The position numbers and the translations under genes were made by a program. 55,178 bases of DNA from Thermoplasmata archaeon (GTDB lineage: Archaea > Thermoplasmatota > Thermoplasmata > GCA-020350865). Below, one piece after another: positions 34,178-42,879 of the stretch. Location: the NCBI GenBank assembly GCA_020348445.1, contig CP070751.1, positions 896,138-951,315 of the forward strand, in the 5' to 3' direction. The number at the start of each line of letters is the position of its first letter. The stretch's first letter is position 1. Below the pieces are notes generated by a model. It did no database searches and was not told the origin of the DNA. It saw only the letters and a program-made list of their open reading frames with translations.

Positions 34178-37100
34178 TCATAGAGGTACAACCCAGGTTT
34201 TCTCAACCTTTGAATGAATGTAGTAACCCCTTCCAATCTCGAAGTAATCTGATTCGCCGAGCTTTTCCCATTTCTGAATTTTAGAGTTGTAAGTCCAGAT
34301 CGCATCAACATCCGAACCATAGGTGATGTTGTTCAGTCCCTCAGTTCTGTTATAACTAGTCAGAGAGGGATAACTTACCAGATTCCACCCCGGATAAAGC
34401 GTAATACTTTGGTTTTCAATTGGCTTGGTGCCGTTCCAAACGAAACCCGTCCCTCCAAGCCGGGTGATATAGATCCAAAAGCCCATACTGTGGTCAATAG
34501 TGTGCAAATCGTTCAAGTGAGAAGGCTTTGAGATTTGGTAATGCTTCCAATGGTTAAAGCCATCGGAGGCGTTATACTGCTGTACAGCGTCGTAAAACCC
34601 ATTTATAGAATCTAAAACACTGCTAAGCCCTGTATCAGACTGGATATACGGAATTGAAACCAAGTTCCAGCCCTCATAAAGCGGGAAGCCGACCTCTACA
34701 AATATCTCGGTATGAGATGTGGACATGTTCACATCCCTTGGATTATCCACAAATGTTTTAAATGGATGTGAAACCTCCAGGGTTGTGATGTTTTCTGTGG
34801 CGGTATTGCTCCCATTGTATATTCTATCCGTTATCAATATCCAACGGACAAAACCATCACTGTCAGTTTGTGACTCGCTGCCGCCGAAACCGGTTGTTTG
34901 ATAGATTGGTTCTCCATTATCAGTCACATTAACATCAACCCCCGATATAGGGGTCAGGGTCGCACCCAGCACCGATACATCTAAATAATTCTTGACTGTG
35001 AGATTTGAGTTGCCATCGATGTCCACTTTAGCACCATTAAAACTCGTGTTCAATGTTGTTATTTGGGATTTGCTCCGTATAAAGAAATCAGCTAAACCGG
35101 AATGTGTTATCGTGCTGTTTTCTATTAAATAACTGCTCGATATCGGCCGTATTCCGTATATAGTTGAATTGGTAATCGTGGTATTAACAATGTAAGGAAA
35201 AGCACCGAACGTGTATATTCCAACACTGGTTGTATCAATGATATTGTTTATTATAAGTGGGCTTGACTGGCCTTGGCAGAAGATTGTCCCCGAGGAGGAA
35301 GAATCGAGAAAGCCAAATATCGTGTTATTGCTTATAACCGTATTTTTCCCTTCTTTATGAACGCCAATTGCTCCCCCGCCTTCCGAATTAATTCCTACGA
35401 TGGTATTATTATCTATCAGTATATTTGAATACACATCCATTCCCGCACCATATTGAGCTACCAGGATGTAATTATTTCTGAGCTTACTGTTATATATATT
35501 CTTTTGAAAAATGATGACTGGAGTTCCATCACCATGTTTAATCCCACCTACATAATCAATGCCTCCTGATCCAGCTGTAATCAAAGGATTGTCATGTATA
35601 TCAATAGTATCACCTCCATAGGCATAGATACTTCGCTCGCCATAGCCCCCACCAGCAACTGATGACCCTGCATAATTGTTCCCGCCAGCGCCTCCTCTGA
35701 TAGTAAGGTGCTGGTATTCAGAATTCAAACCGTTACTGATGTAGATAGCATGTGAACCCCGAGGCCAAAGCCAGCCATTGGGATGATAGTCATCTCCACC
35801 TTTTCCTCCCGTGATGGAACCGCCATTGGCAGAGACACCCCCCCAGTTTAAGACATATATTCCATAGCCACCAACATTTGGACAGCTATATTCACCATAA
35901 TTGTCACCGCCCTCACCCCCGGTTATGTTTATGTTCTCAGCATATACAAAAGAATTATCGGAGCGGATGCCGTCGCCTCCTCCTCCAGCTCCTTTTGGTA
36001 TACCTATTTGACTGTCCACATAAATATCACCGCCCTCACCACCTCTGATTTTACTTTCAAATATTAATGCATCCGAACCAGCAAAGGCATAAACACCTTG
36101 ACCACCACCTCCAGCATCCGCTGATGTACCTGTAACTGTATTGTTGCCGCCATCACCACCAGAAATATTGCTGTTTTCAACCGTTATATTCGTAGAATTA
36201 TAGATGAAAATACCGTGGCCTCCACATCCCGCTGTAAGCGGTGGAGATACGAGTGCCCCCACTCCGGTATTATTTCCGCCTTTTCCACCGCTGATATTAT
36301 CGTTATATCTTATATATCCAACACTGCAATAGTAGAGGGAGATACCATTTCCTCCCTTGCCGGCAATCCAACCGCTAACGTAATCGGCGTGGTTGTCCCC
36401 GCCAATGCCACCGGTAATCTTGTTATTTCCCACAACCAGTATTTGGCCTGTTGAGTCGTCATCGCTGATATTGATCCCGTCACCACCCCAGCCTGCGATC
36501 CCGTCTTGCAGTGCGTTGTTATCTCCCCCATCTCCGCCAGTAATGTTCTGATTTTCACTGATATTGATTGCCGGCGGTAAAAGGTAATCGGCGACAGGAG
36601 AGAAGCAAATGGCATGACCACCTGCCCCGGCCCGGCCGTCATTCAAATTGTTATCGCCTCCATTCCCGCCTTTTATTAGATAATTATCCCTGATTTCCAT
36701 TTTCCCGTCAAAATTCTGACATGATATCGCAGCACCACCATCCGGGATTACCGAGCCGCCGAAATCATCACCATCTCCGCCAGTTATATTGTTACCATCG
36801 ATGATTATCGTCCCTGAGGCTGTTCCAGTGCAATTAATTCCGTTGCCTCCAGGTCTAAAAGAGCCTGAAGTTGCATTCCAACCGAAAATATCGCTGTATT
36901 TGATCTCTACGGTTCCCCCATTGACATAAATTCCGGTGGCTAAGTTGTTCGTAATTGTACTCTTGTTTATTGTCACACTGCCATCCATTATTGTTATACC
37001 GCTTCCCGCATACTCGATTAGACAGTTATATATTTCACCGACACCACCGCTAAAGTAAATAGAGTTCCAGTCGCCAGCGTCTGGAGGTGCACCATTGGAC

Positions 37101-37414
37101 GTGAAGACAATTCCTGCACCTCCACCAAGGGCATTCAAAGTACCTTGAATTTCCAACTTAATGTCCGAGCCGAAATCGAAATAACAAACATCGCCGGGAT
37201 TGATGTTCAGTGTATCCGGAGTGGGTGCGCCTGCGATTGTAACGGTCTCATGGAATGTATAGGTTCCACTTCCACCAGTTACTGCACCACCAGAATTTGC
37301 CACCAGATCGTCCATATCCCAGATTACACCTGAACCAGGTGTTGTATATGCACCTGCATTCGGCATCCTCAATGGAACAATTACAAGTGTTATACTGAGA
37401 ATTACAACCCACAT
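34178..37414 (-). CDS. Glycine-rich parallel beta-helix surface protein
   Basis: A 1078-residue secreted protein. After a hydrophobic N-terminus it has about 25 irregular right-handed beta-helix coils, many centred on I-(T/S)-G-G-(D/E/K)-G-G-(D/N)-N, with the preceding strand rich in Asn, Ile and Gly. A second block (residues 600-800) has standard NNTI-type beta-helix repeats. The C-terminus holds two copies of a GWNLVS(I/Y)P domain (about 945 and 1020) seen in archaeal surface proteins. There is no membrane anchor. The first canonical start is the ATG at 37414, but the basic start of a good signal peptide lies ten codons upstream at an ACG (37444) that is correctly spaced from GGAGGG, so the true start is uncertain. 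Adhesion or polysaccharide binding is likely. Confidence 0.8.
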   Translation of the reverse strand: MWVVILSITLVIVPLRMPNAGAYTTPGSGVIWDMDDLVANSGGAVTGGSGTYTFHETVTIAGAPTPDTLNINPGDVCYFDFGSDIKLEIQGTLNALGGGAGIVFTSNGAPPDAGDWNSIYFSGGVGEIYNCLIEYAGSGITIMDGSVTINKSTITNNLATGIYVNGGTVEIKYSDIFGWNATSGSFRPGGNGINCTGTASGTIIIDGNNITGGDGDDFGGSVIPDGGAAISCQNFDGKMEIRDNYLIKGGNGGDNNLNDGRAGAGGHAICFSPVADYLLPPAINISENQNITGGDGGDNNALQDGIAGWGGDGINISDDDSTGQILVVGNNKITGGIGGDNHADYVSGWIAGKGGNGISLYYCSVGYIRYNDNISGGKGGNNTGVGALVSPPLTAGCGGHGIFIYNSTNITVENSNISGGDGGNNTVTGTSADAGGGGQGVYAFAGSDALIFESKIRGGEGGDIYVDSQIGIPKGAGGGGDGIRSDNSFVYAENINITGGEGGDNYGEYSCPNVGGYGIYVLNWGGVSANGGSITGGKGGDDYHPNGWLWPRGSHAIYISNGLNSEYQHLTIRGGAGGNNYAGSSVAGGGYGERSIYAYGGDTIDIHDNPLITAGSGGIDYVGGIKHGDGTPVIIFQKNIYNSKLRNNYILVAQYGAGMDVYSNILIDNNTIVGINSEGGGAIGVHKEGKNTVISNNTIFGFLDSSSSGTIFCQGQSSPLIINNIIDTTSVGIYTFGAFPYIVNTTITNSTIYGIRPISSSYLIENSTITHSGLADFFIRSKSQITTLNTSFNGAKVDIDGNSNLTVKNYLDVSVLGATLTPISGVDVNVTDNGEPIYQTTGFGGSESQTDSDGFVRWILITDRIYNGSNTATENITTLEVSHPFKTFVDNPRDVNMSTSHTEIFVEVGFPLYEGWNLVSIPYIQSDTGLSSVLDSINGFYDAVQQYNASDGFNHWKHYQISKPSHLNDLHTIDHSMGFWIYITRLGGTGFVWNGTKPIENQSITLYPGWNLVSYPSLTSYNRTEGLNNITYGSDVDAIWTYNSKIQKWEKLGESDYFEIGRGYYIHSKVEKTWVVPL

Positions 37415-37441
37415 TATCCCAATCGAGGTTAACCTTTTATT

Positions 37442-37455
37442 CGTTCAAACCCTCC
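37442..37455 (-). promoter_or_regulatory. Strong SD followed by in-frame ACG, possible start of beta-helix gene
   Basis: On the minus strand GGAGGG (37455-37450) is followed after five bases by ACG (37444-37442), in frame with the beta-helix gene; translation from here would begin NKRLTSIG after the initiator. An in-frame TGA lies directly upstream. A TATA-like CCTTTATATCC lies near 37510-37520. Confidence 0.4.
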
Positions 37456-37593
37456 ATATGATTTAATCGTAATCCTTCCTTATCTACTTTTCTAAATCGA
37501 AATAAGGATATAAAGGTTGTTTGGAACAATTTTTGCATATTTTACATTGTTTGATGTTATTGACCATCAAGGCCCTCTGTTCCCTGGCTCAAG

Positions 37594-38898
37594 CTAAGGG
37601 TATGCATAGGTAAAGAAATACACATAACCAGCTGAGTCGCCTGCCACAAAATAGTCATAAAATTGTGTGGGTTGACAATAGGAATAACTGATCGCAACTG
37701 AGGTTACCGTTCCGTTTGCTGTATAGGAGTCGATTATGTTATCTGAATTCTGAGCAACTAGAATAATACTGTTTTCGGGAGTAAAACTCCCAAATAATCT
37801 AAAATTGTAAGCAGAGTTGTTATCGTAGGTGGCATCTGCAGAACAAATCAAACCAGTGGACCAATTGCGTATCTTATTAGGACTGGTATAATACGACTCA
37901 TCGCTCTCATCATCATTAGGTCCTTCACCTGAGATCACACTAAAAGTAGGACCGGCAGGTGCGACAGTATTGCAGTCCGATACTGCAACAGCATAGATAT
38001 CACCGGCCTCCGCTCTCGTCCAACCTGGGGTTTGATCGTCTCCAGTCCCCCATGTCCCGTCTGCACCCACATCAAATTCATATACATTACTGGTTCCTGC
38101 ACCAGGATTCGGATCATCTTCGCCAGCAACTACGATTAAACCGTTTCTTGCTATGTCTACATTAACATAAGAATCAGTGGTGATGTTGAACCATACCATC
38201 TCATGATTGCTTGGATCGGTGTTGTTGTAGAATTCAATTCTATTATTATCTGAGCTTGCAACAATCCAGTTTCCATCCTCTGATATTCTGACATTCATAA
38301 CATTACCTTCAGAAATCTGTTCGGACCATATATTCGATCCAGTTGAAGCATTGATAACGTAGATACAATCACCGCTGCATGATACTACAAATGCATCATA
38401 ATTACCCTGACTGTAAAACCGGGCTGACGAGTTGGATACATCCACCGAGTAACAATCACCCCTACTTCGATACATGTCGTTATACCATAGAAAATTACCA
38501 GATATATCAAACGCATATACTTCGTCGGAAGTAGTTCCAGCTACAACATATTGTGCATCTCCTGAGATCGCTACCCCGTGACTGGTGCCATATGACGAAA
38601 AATCTGCTATACTTAAACTATTATTATACCACTGCAAATTACCACTCGCATCAAAAACAGACAAATTCTGTGCGCTTCCAACGACCACATATACATTACT
38701 AGGATTAGAGTTTCCATCCGAGATATCGACACTACGGACCGCTGATCCAGTATAACTGACTCCCTGAAATTCAAGATAGTCACTTTGAGCACTTACGTTT
38801 TTCGTAATTATCGGGATTGCGACAAATGTTATGATTATTGTTGCAATTACAACTATAATCAGAATCCCGCTCAGAAATTTTATTTCATCCTTTTCCAT
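37594..38898 (-). CDS. Membrane-anchored beta-propeller (PQQ/WD40-like) protein
   Basis: A 434-residue protein with one N-terminal signal-anchor helix (FLSGILIIVVIATIIITFVAIPIIT) and an extracellular domain of about seven beta-propeller blades. Blade cores read VVAGTTSDEVYAFDISGNFLWYN, VSCSGDCIYVINASTGSNIW and IVASSDNNRIEFYNNT. The ATG at 38898 has GGGGGAAG upstream. It lies 5' of the beta-helix gene on the same strand, about 180 bases away, and could be co-transcribed. Propellers of this type bind proteins or sugars; no enzyme motif is visible. Confidence 0.8.
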   Translation of the reverse strand: MEKDEIKFLSGILIIVVIATIIITFVAIPIITKNVSAQSDYLEFQGVSYTGSAVRSVDISDGNSNPSNVYVVVGSAQNLSVFDASGNLQWYNNSLSIADFSSYGTSHGVAISGDAQYVVAGTTSDEVYAFDISGNFLWYNDMYRSRGDCYSVDVSNSSARFYSQGNYDAFVVSCSGDCIYVINASTGSNIWSEQISEGNVMNVRISEDGNWIVASSDNNRIEFYNNTDPSNHEMVWFNITTDSYVNVDIARNGLIVVAGEDDPNPGAGTSNVYEFDVGADGTWGTGDDQTPGWTRAEAGDIYAVAVSDCNTVAPAGPTFSVISGEGPNDDESDESYYTSPNKIRNWSTGLICSADATYDNNSAYNFRLFGSFTPENSIILVAQNSDNIIDSYTANGTVTSVAISYSYCQPTQFYDYFVAGDSAGYVYFFTYAYP

Positions 38899-38972
38899 TT
38901 TTCTTCCCCCTAATTTATATCGTTACTATTGTGGAACTTACAAGATACAAGCCTTTTTGGAAATTTTAACAA

Positions 38973-39022
38973 AAAGGTTTATATATCAGAAAAGCAGCCA
39001 GATGATAGAAAGGTTCATATAT
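38973..39022 (+). promoter_or_regulatory. Two tandem promoter-like boxes
   Basis: AAAGGTTTATATAT at 38973-38986 and AAAGGTTCATATAT at 39009-39022 differ by one base and lie 36 bp apart. Both look like rightward BRE/TATA elements, yet no ORF follows closely. Transcripts from here would run into the hairpin at 39200-39279. Confidence 0.4.
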
Positions 39023-39199
39023 GCAAAAAATTCAGAAAAACAAAGATGCTACCCAGGCATCATTATTAAAAATAACTGATTAAGTATAAAGCATATTACA
39101 CAAAATCCAAAACAGTTTCTTGTCTCATGACTTATTTTTATTGTTCCATCAACTCGATAATATTAATCTCTCGAAAGTATTCTTTGTTTAGTATGTTGT

Positions 39200-39279
39200 G
39201 CCCCCAATCCCCTCTTAAGGAAAAAATTATTCGGGTCAGATAGCCGCGATTATGCGAGGAAGGGTGAGGGTTTGGGGGC
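39200..39279. ncRNA. Candidate structured RNA in 690-bp gap before nop5
   Basis: GCCCCCAA (39200-39207) pairs perfectly with TTGGGGGC (39272-39279); after a T.T mismatch CCC(C)TC pairs with GAGGG with one bulge. The 51-base interior contains GCCGCGATTATGCG with a CGC/GCG mini-hairpin. The GC-rich stem stands out from AT-rich surroundings. The rest of the gap (38899-39586) shows no ORF with an SD. Strand and function are unknown. Confidence 0.4.
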
Positions 39280-39586
39280 TATATTGACATTGGATTTCAA
39301 TGCTCTTATATCTTACTATCGATTTGATTAATACTTCGTAGGCTCAAAATAGTTCATTGTACTTACAATAAGGTTGAGCAGGAATAAGGTGGATCTCCTG
39401 TCTTCGTTTATTTCCTCAAGAATTTGAATATCTACGCAGAGTCCATAAACTTACTCATAATAAAGCGCGCACTATGGAGATATAATCAAATCCAATATCA
39501 TATGTGGATGAAAGGATACTTATATTATATAGTGATTGAATATACCTTTTTGAGGTTGATCAATAAAAAATCACAAAAGTGATAGC

Positions 39587-40582
39587 ATGATACTGTTTAC
39601 AACCTGGTTCGGGACATTCCTTTACGAAAATGAAAAAGTAGTAAAATCCAACCTCTTTCCAAATAACGCAAATGAGATAGCAAAACGCCTGAAGGCAGTG
39701 GCCAATAAAGAGATACTTGATGAAGAGAAAACCTTGGCCGAGGGGCAAGATAGGATTTTGGTATTGGACGAGCGCCTTCGCATACTGGGCGGCGAGCTAA
39801 TCGAGGAGGAAATGCCTGATCTTTCCCCCGATGAATTCGGTTTTTCCAATGATATGCTTCATGAGGCCATGATGATACTTGCTAAGGATAAGACCCAAGA
39901 GCCTGTATCTGTTAACGAAAGTGTTTCTCAGGCTGTGAATGCGCTGGATGATCTCATGCAGAGCGCAAATATGCTTTCCGAACGCCTTCATGAGTGGTAT
40001 GGAATGCATTTTCCTGAGCACAGGAAGGTTATGAAGGAAGAGGAATTTATAGAGCTTGTGATTCAGGAATGCAAAAAGGGCGGACTGGACAACGAGCCAG
40101 ATTTGGAACCCATCTCGGAACTGGCAAGGACACTACGGGATCTGCATGAGAGGATGAGGGTGCTTGAGGACTACATCAAAAGCCAAATGGAAGATAATGC
40201 TGCCAATCTGTCATTTCTTGTGGGCCCAATCATAGGGGCAAGGCTGATCTCCAAGGCTGGGGGATTAAAGAGGCTCGCGACACTTCCTTCTGGTACTATT
40301 CAAGTTTTGGGTGCAGAGAAAGCATTGTTTCGGCATCTAAGAGACGGTTCAAATCCCCCGAAACACGGACTGATCTTCCAGCATCCATTGATTCACCGCG
40401 CACCTTATTGGCAGAGGGGAAAGATAGCAAGGGCATTTGCATCCAAGATAGCCATTGCCGCAAAACTGGACGAGCATTCTAATAAGGCCCTTGGAGAGGA
40501 TCTAAAAAACGATCTCCTTGAGAGGATCGAGGAGATCAAGGAAAAGTACCCAAAGCCGCATAAAAAAGGCTCAAAAAAATGA
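39587..40582 (+). CDS. nop5: Nop5/Nop56-like C/D-box sRNP core protein
   Basis: A 331-residue protein with the N-terminal fibrillarin-contacting domain (MILFTTWFGTFLYE, about 1-60), a coiled coil, and the NOP RNA-binding domain (GPIIGARLISKAGGLKRLA, HLRDGSNPPKHGLIFQHP, RGKIARAFASKIAIAAKLD). It ends in a Lys-rich tail. It scaffolds the box C/D RNP that 2'-O-methylates rRNA and tRNA. It is shorter than the roughly 380-410 residues I recall for many archaeal Nop5 proteins. The fibrillarin gene that usually follows it is absent; a UbiA gene follows instead. The SD is GTGAT, four bases upstream. Confidence 0.93.
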   Translation: MILFTTWFGTFLYENEKVVKSNLFPNNANEIAKRLKAVANKEILDEEKTLAEGQDRILVLDERLRILGGELIEEEMPDLSPDEFGFSNDMLHEAMMILAKDKTQEPVSVNESVSQAVNALDDLMQSANMLSERLHEWYGMHFPEHRKVMKEEEFIELVIQECKKGGLDNEPDLEPISELARTLRDLHERMRVLEDYIKSQMEDNAANLSFLVGPIIGARLISKAGGLKRLATLPSGTIQVLGAEKALFRHLRDGSNPPKHGLIFQHPLIHRAPYWQRGKIARAFASKIAIAAKLDEHSNKALGEDLKNDLLERIEEIKEKYPKPHKKGSKK

Positions 40583-40615
40583 TCAAAGCAAATGTAGGTT
40601 TCAAGGCTGATTTTC

Positions 40616-41521
40616 ATGGGGAAGCTCAACGCGTGGTTTAGAATCATACGCCCCCCCATTCTGTTTATAAGTGCCCTGGGTGCCGCAGTTGGTGCATTGA
40701 ATGTGAATCTAAATCCAGATCCATTCACATTCTGGCTGGCCTTGATTGCTTGGGCACCTTTGGTGTACACAGGTATCATGATACACAACGATTATACTGA
40801 TTTGGAATCGGACAAGATAAATAGGCCTCATAAGCCAATACCAAGCGGTGTAATCTCACCAGGTACAGCGAGGTGGACAGGCCTTGGTATGATGTTCGGA
40901 GGAACAGCACTTGCCTTCTTCATCAATATTCACAATGGCGAGATCAACTACTCTGCAGGCATTGTAGCCCTCTCTTTGACTATCGTGGGGATAGTGTACA
41001 ATCACTGGGGAAAGGGATGGGGGATATGGGGTAATGTCTTTGTTGCCTATGGGGTTGCCATCATACCCTTTTACGGAGGGGTTGCCATTGAGCCTGTTGA
41101 TGGCATCATAGCCATGGCTCCACTGACCATCAGTATATTTGTCATGGAAATAGGAAGAGAAATAATAGTCTGCGCAGAGGACGTGGAGGGGGACATCAAA
41201 GCGGGATTCAAGACATTACCTGTGCGCATAGGCGCAAAGAAATCCATGTACGTTGCTGTTCTATTTTACGTGGGCTACGCAATATTGTATCCTGCACCCT
41301 TTATTTTCAGATGGGATATACTGCCCTCGCTTTATTACGATCCTGTATACCTGTTCGGCGCAACAGTGTTTGCAATCATATTATTTGTTACCTGGGGATT
41401 GACATTGAGACAGATGACAGAACGCGCCTTCTGGAACTATATAAGAACCGGAACCAGGGTGGGGGTAATATTCTTTCAGTTCATCCTTCTTATCTCTGCA
41501 TTCTACCCAGGCAAGATATGA
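40616..41521 (+). CDS. UbiA-family prenyltransferase (digeranylgeranylglyceryl phosphate synthase-like)
   Basis: A 301-residue membrane protein with about eight or nine transmembrane helices and both Asp-rich Mg2+-prenyl-diphosphate motifs: NDYTDLESDKINRP (about 58-71) and DVEGDIKAGFKTLP (about 191-204). In archaea this family adds the second geranylgeranyl chain to geranylgeranylglyceryl phosphate in ether-lipid synthesis, and other members make quinones or chlorophyll-type products. The lipid role is the most likely. It follows nop5 by 33 bases and may share its transcript. Confidence 0.88.
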   Translation: MGKLNAWFRIIRPPILFISALGAAVGALNVNLNPDPFTFWLALIAWAPLVYTGIMIHNDYTDLESDKINRPHKPIPSGVISPGTARWTGLGMMFGGTALAFFINIHNGEINYSAGIVALSLTIVGIVYNHWGKGWGIWGNVFVAYGVAIIPFYGGVAIEPVDGIIAMAPLTISIFVMEIGREIIVCAEDVEGDIKAGFKTLPVRIGAKKSMYVAVLFYVGYAILYPAPFIFRWDILPSLYYDPVYLFGATVFAIILFVTWGLTLRQMTERAFWNYIRTGTRVGVIFFQFILLISAFYPGKI

Positions 41522-41578
41522 GCAACAAAATTAAATAATGTAAAGTGATTTTCCAAATAGGGGAAAGAGGGTTAAAAA

Positions 41579-42847
41579 ATGTCGGCCCACAGGCATGAGA
41601 ACACAAAACCGAAGCATAGATTGACAGTCAACGAGAAGATACTTCTGCATCTCCTGGAAAACTTAAAGTCCAAAAATAAAAGGGAAGCTCCCTTCGAAAT
41701 CACACAAAAAGGAATTGCAGATGGTGTAAATATCAGATGGAATCACGTACCTCGGGCCATGGCCCAGCTCAAGAAGATGGGTTATGTATCAGAGGAGATG
41801 ACCCACATAGAAAGTAAGACCAGAAGGCAGAAGGTCTATTATCTGACAGACGAAGGAATTATATCTGCAAAGAACTTGAGAGAGAAAATATTGGGTTGGG
41901 ATGTCTATCTGAGAAGGGAGGATGGCCAGGTTTCGAAGTTGAAGCTCTCGAAGGTGAACTCCCAGCTTAAGACCAACTTTTCACCTCTATTACTCTACAT
42001 GAGCCTTCCTGATGACGATATCATTGATGAAAAGGTAATTTTACATGATGTTAAAAAAGAGATGGCCAAGAAGCCATCATTTGTATTTTATACATCAGGC
42101 GAAATCTCATGGCCTGAGAGACTAATAGAAAGGGAGACTGAAATAAAGACACTTTCGAATTGGATTGAACAAAACGAATATGGAACTATCCTCATCTATG
42201 GAAGTGTGGGCATAGGAAAAAGCGCTTTGATGGCGGAGATGTTAAAATCGTACAAAGATAAGAAAAATATCTTTTGGTACCAGCTTTCGGAAAATGATTC
42301 ACAAAGGGATATCATTTCAGGGATTTCAGAATTTCTTACTAGGCTCAAAATAACTGATCTCTCTGCCAGCTTGAAGGACGACGATACCCTCGATCTTTTT
42401 AAAGTGATGAGAATCATGGGCAATTCTTTGAGAGGAAAGGATACGATCCTTGCCTTTGACAATTATTTTATGGTGAGTGAAGAAGTTGCCGACCTTTTCT
42501 CGGGTCTTAGCGATCTGGCCCAAAAGAACGTGGCTTTAAAGGTCATAATCAGTGCAAGGGACACCACACCATTTTACTGCAGATTCTATGACAAAAACGA
42601 GGTTAAAAAAAGGAAGATCGCAGAGCTTTTAATTAAAGGTCTTTCAATGGAGGGAATCAAGCAGATGCTTGACGCTCCGAACATAGATTCCGACGCCTTA
42701 AAAAAGATACATCTTATGACAAGGGGCCATCCACTGACCATCGAGCTGATAAAGAAGGGGGATGTGAACAGCTTAAAGAGTATAAAGGGATTCAGCAGGC
42801 AGGAGGCCTCTCTGTTACTATATTTGAAGGGTGTAAAGGCCACTTAA
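41579..42847 (+). CDS. Winged-helix plus AAA/STAND-type ATPase protein
   Basis: A 422-residue protein. Residues 15-105 form a winged helix (KILLHLLENLKSKNKREAPFEITQKGIADGV, YYLTDEGI). After a linker comes an ATPase with Walker A YGSVGIGKSALM (about residue 205) and a Walker B-like DTILAFDNYF, followed by a helical lid (MTRGHPLTIELIKKG). This matches archaeal HTH-ATPases of the STAND/archaeal ATPase type, which may act as signal-dependent regulators. A related but broken winged-helix gene lies at 33659-34131. The SD-like AAAGAGGG lies eight bases before the ATG. Confidence 0.82.
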   Translation: MSAHRHENTKPKHRLTVNEKILLHLLENLKSKNKREAPFEITQKGIADGVNIRWNHVPRAMAQLKKMGYVSEEMTHIESKTRRQKVYYLTDEGIISAKNLREKILGWDVYLRREDGQVSKLKLSKVNSQLKTNFSPLLLYMSLPDDDIIDEKVILHDVKKEMAKKPSFVFYTSGEISWPERLIERETEIKTLSNWIEQNEYGTILIYGSVGIGKSALMAEMLKSYKDKKNIFWYQLSENDSQRDIISGISEFLTRLKITDLSASLKDDDTLDLFKVMRIMGNSLRGKDTILAFDNYFMVSEEVADLFSGLSDLAQKNVALKVIISARDTTPFYCRFYDKNEVKKRKIAELLIKGLSMEGIKQMLDAPNIDSDALKKIHLMTRGHPLTIELIKKGDVNSLKSIKGFSRQEASLLLYLKGVKAT

Positions 42848-42879
42848 GCGGTTTATAAAAATATGGATTCGCGTCAAGC

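Noticed and set aside
39001..39075. Possible box C/D sRNA (GATGATAG ... CTGA) upstream of nop5
   Set aside because: The C box does not match RTGATGA, there is no convincing D'/C' pair and the terminal stem does not form.
40340..40365. GGTTCAAATCCCC resembling a tRNA T-arm
   Set aside because: It lies inside nop5 coding sequence in frame, and no acceptor or anticodon stems can be formed around it.
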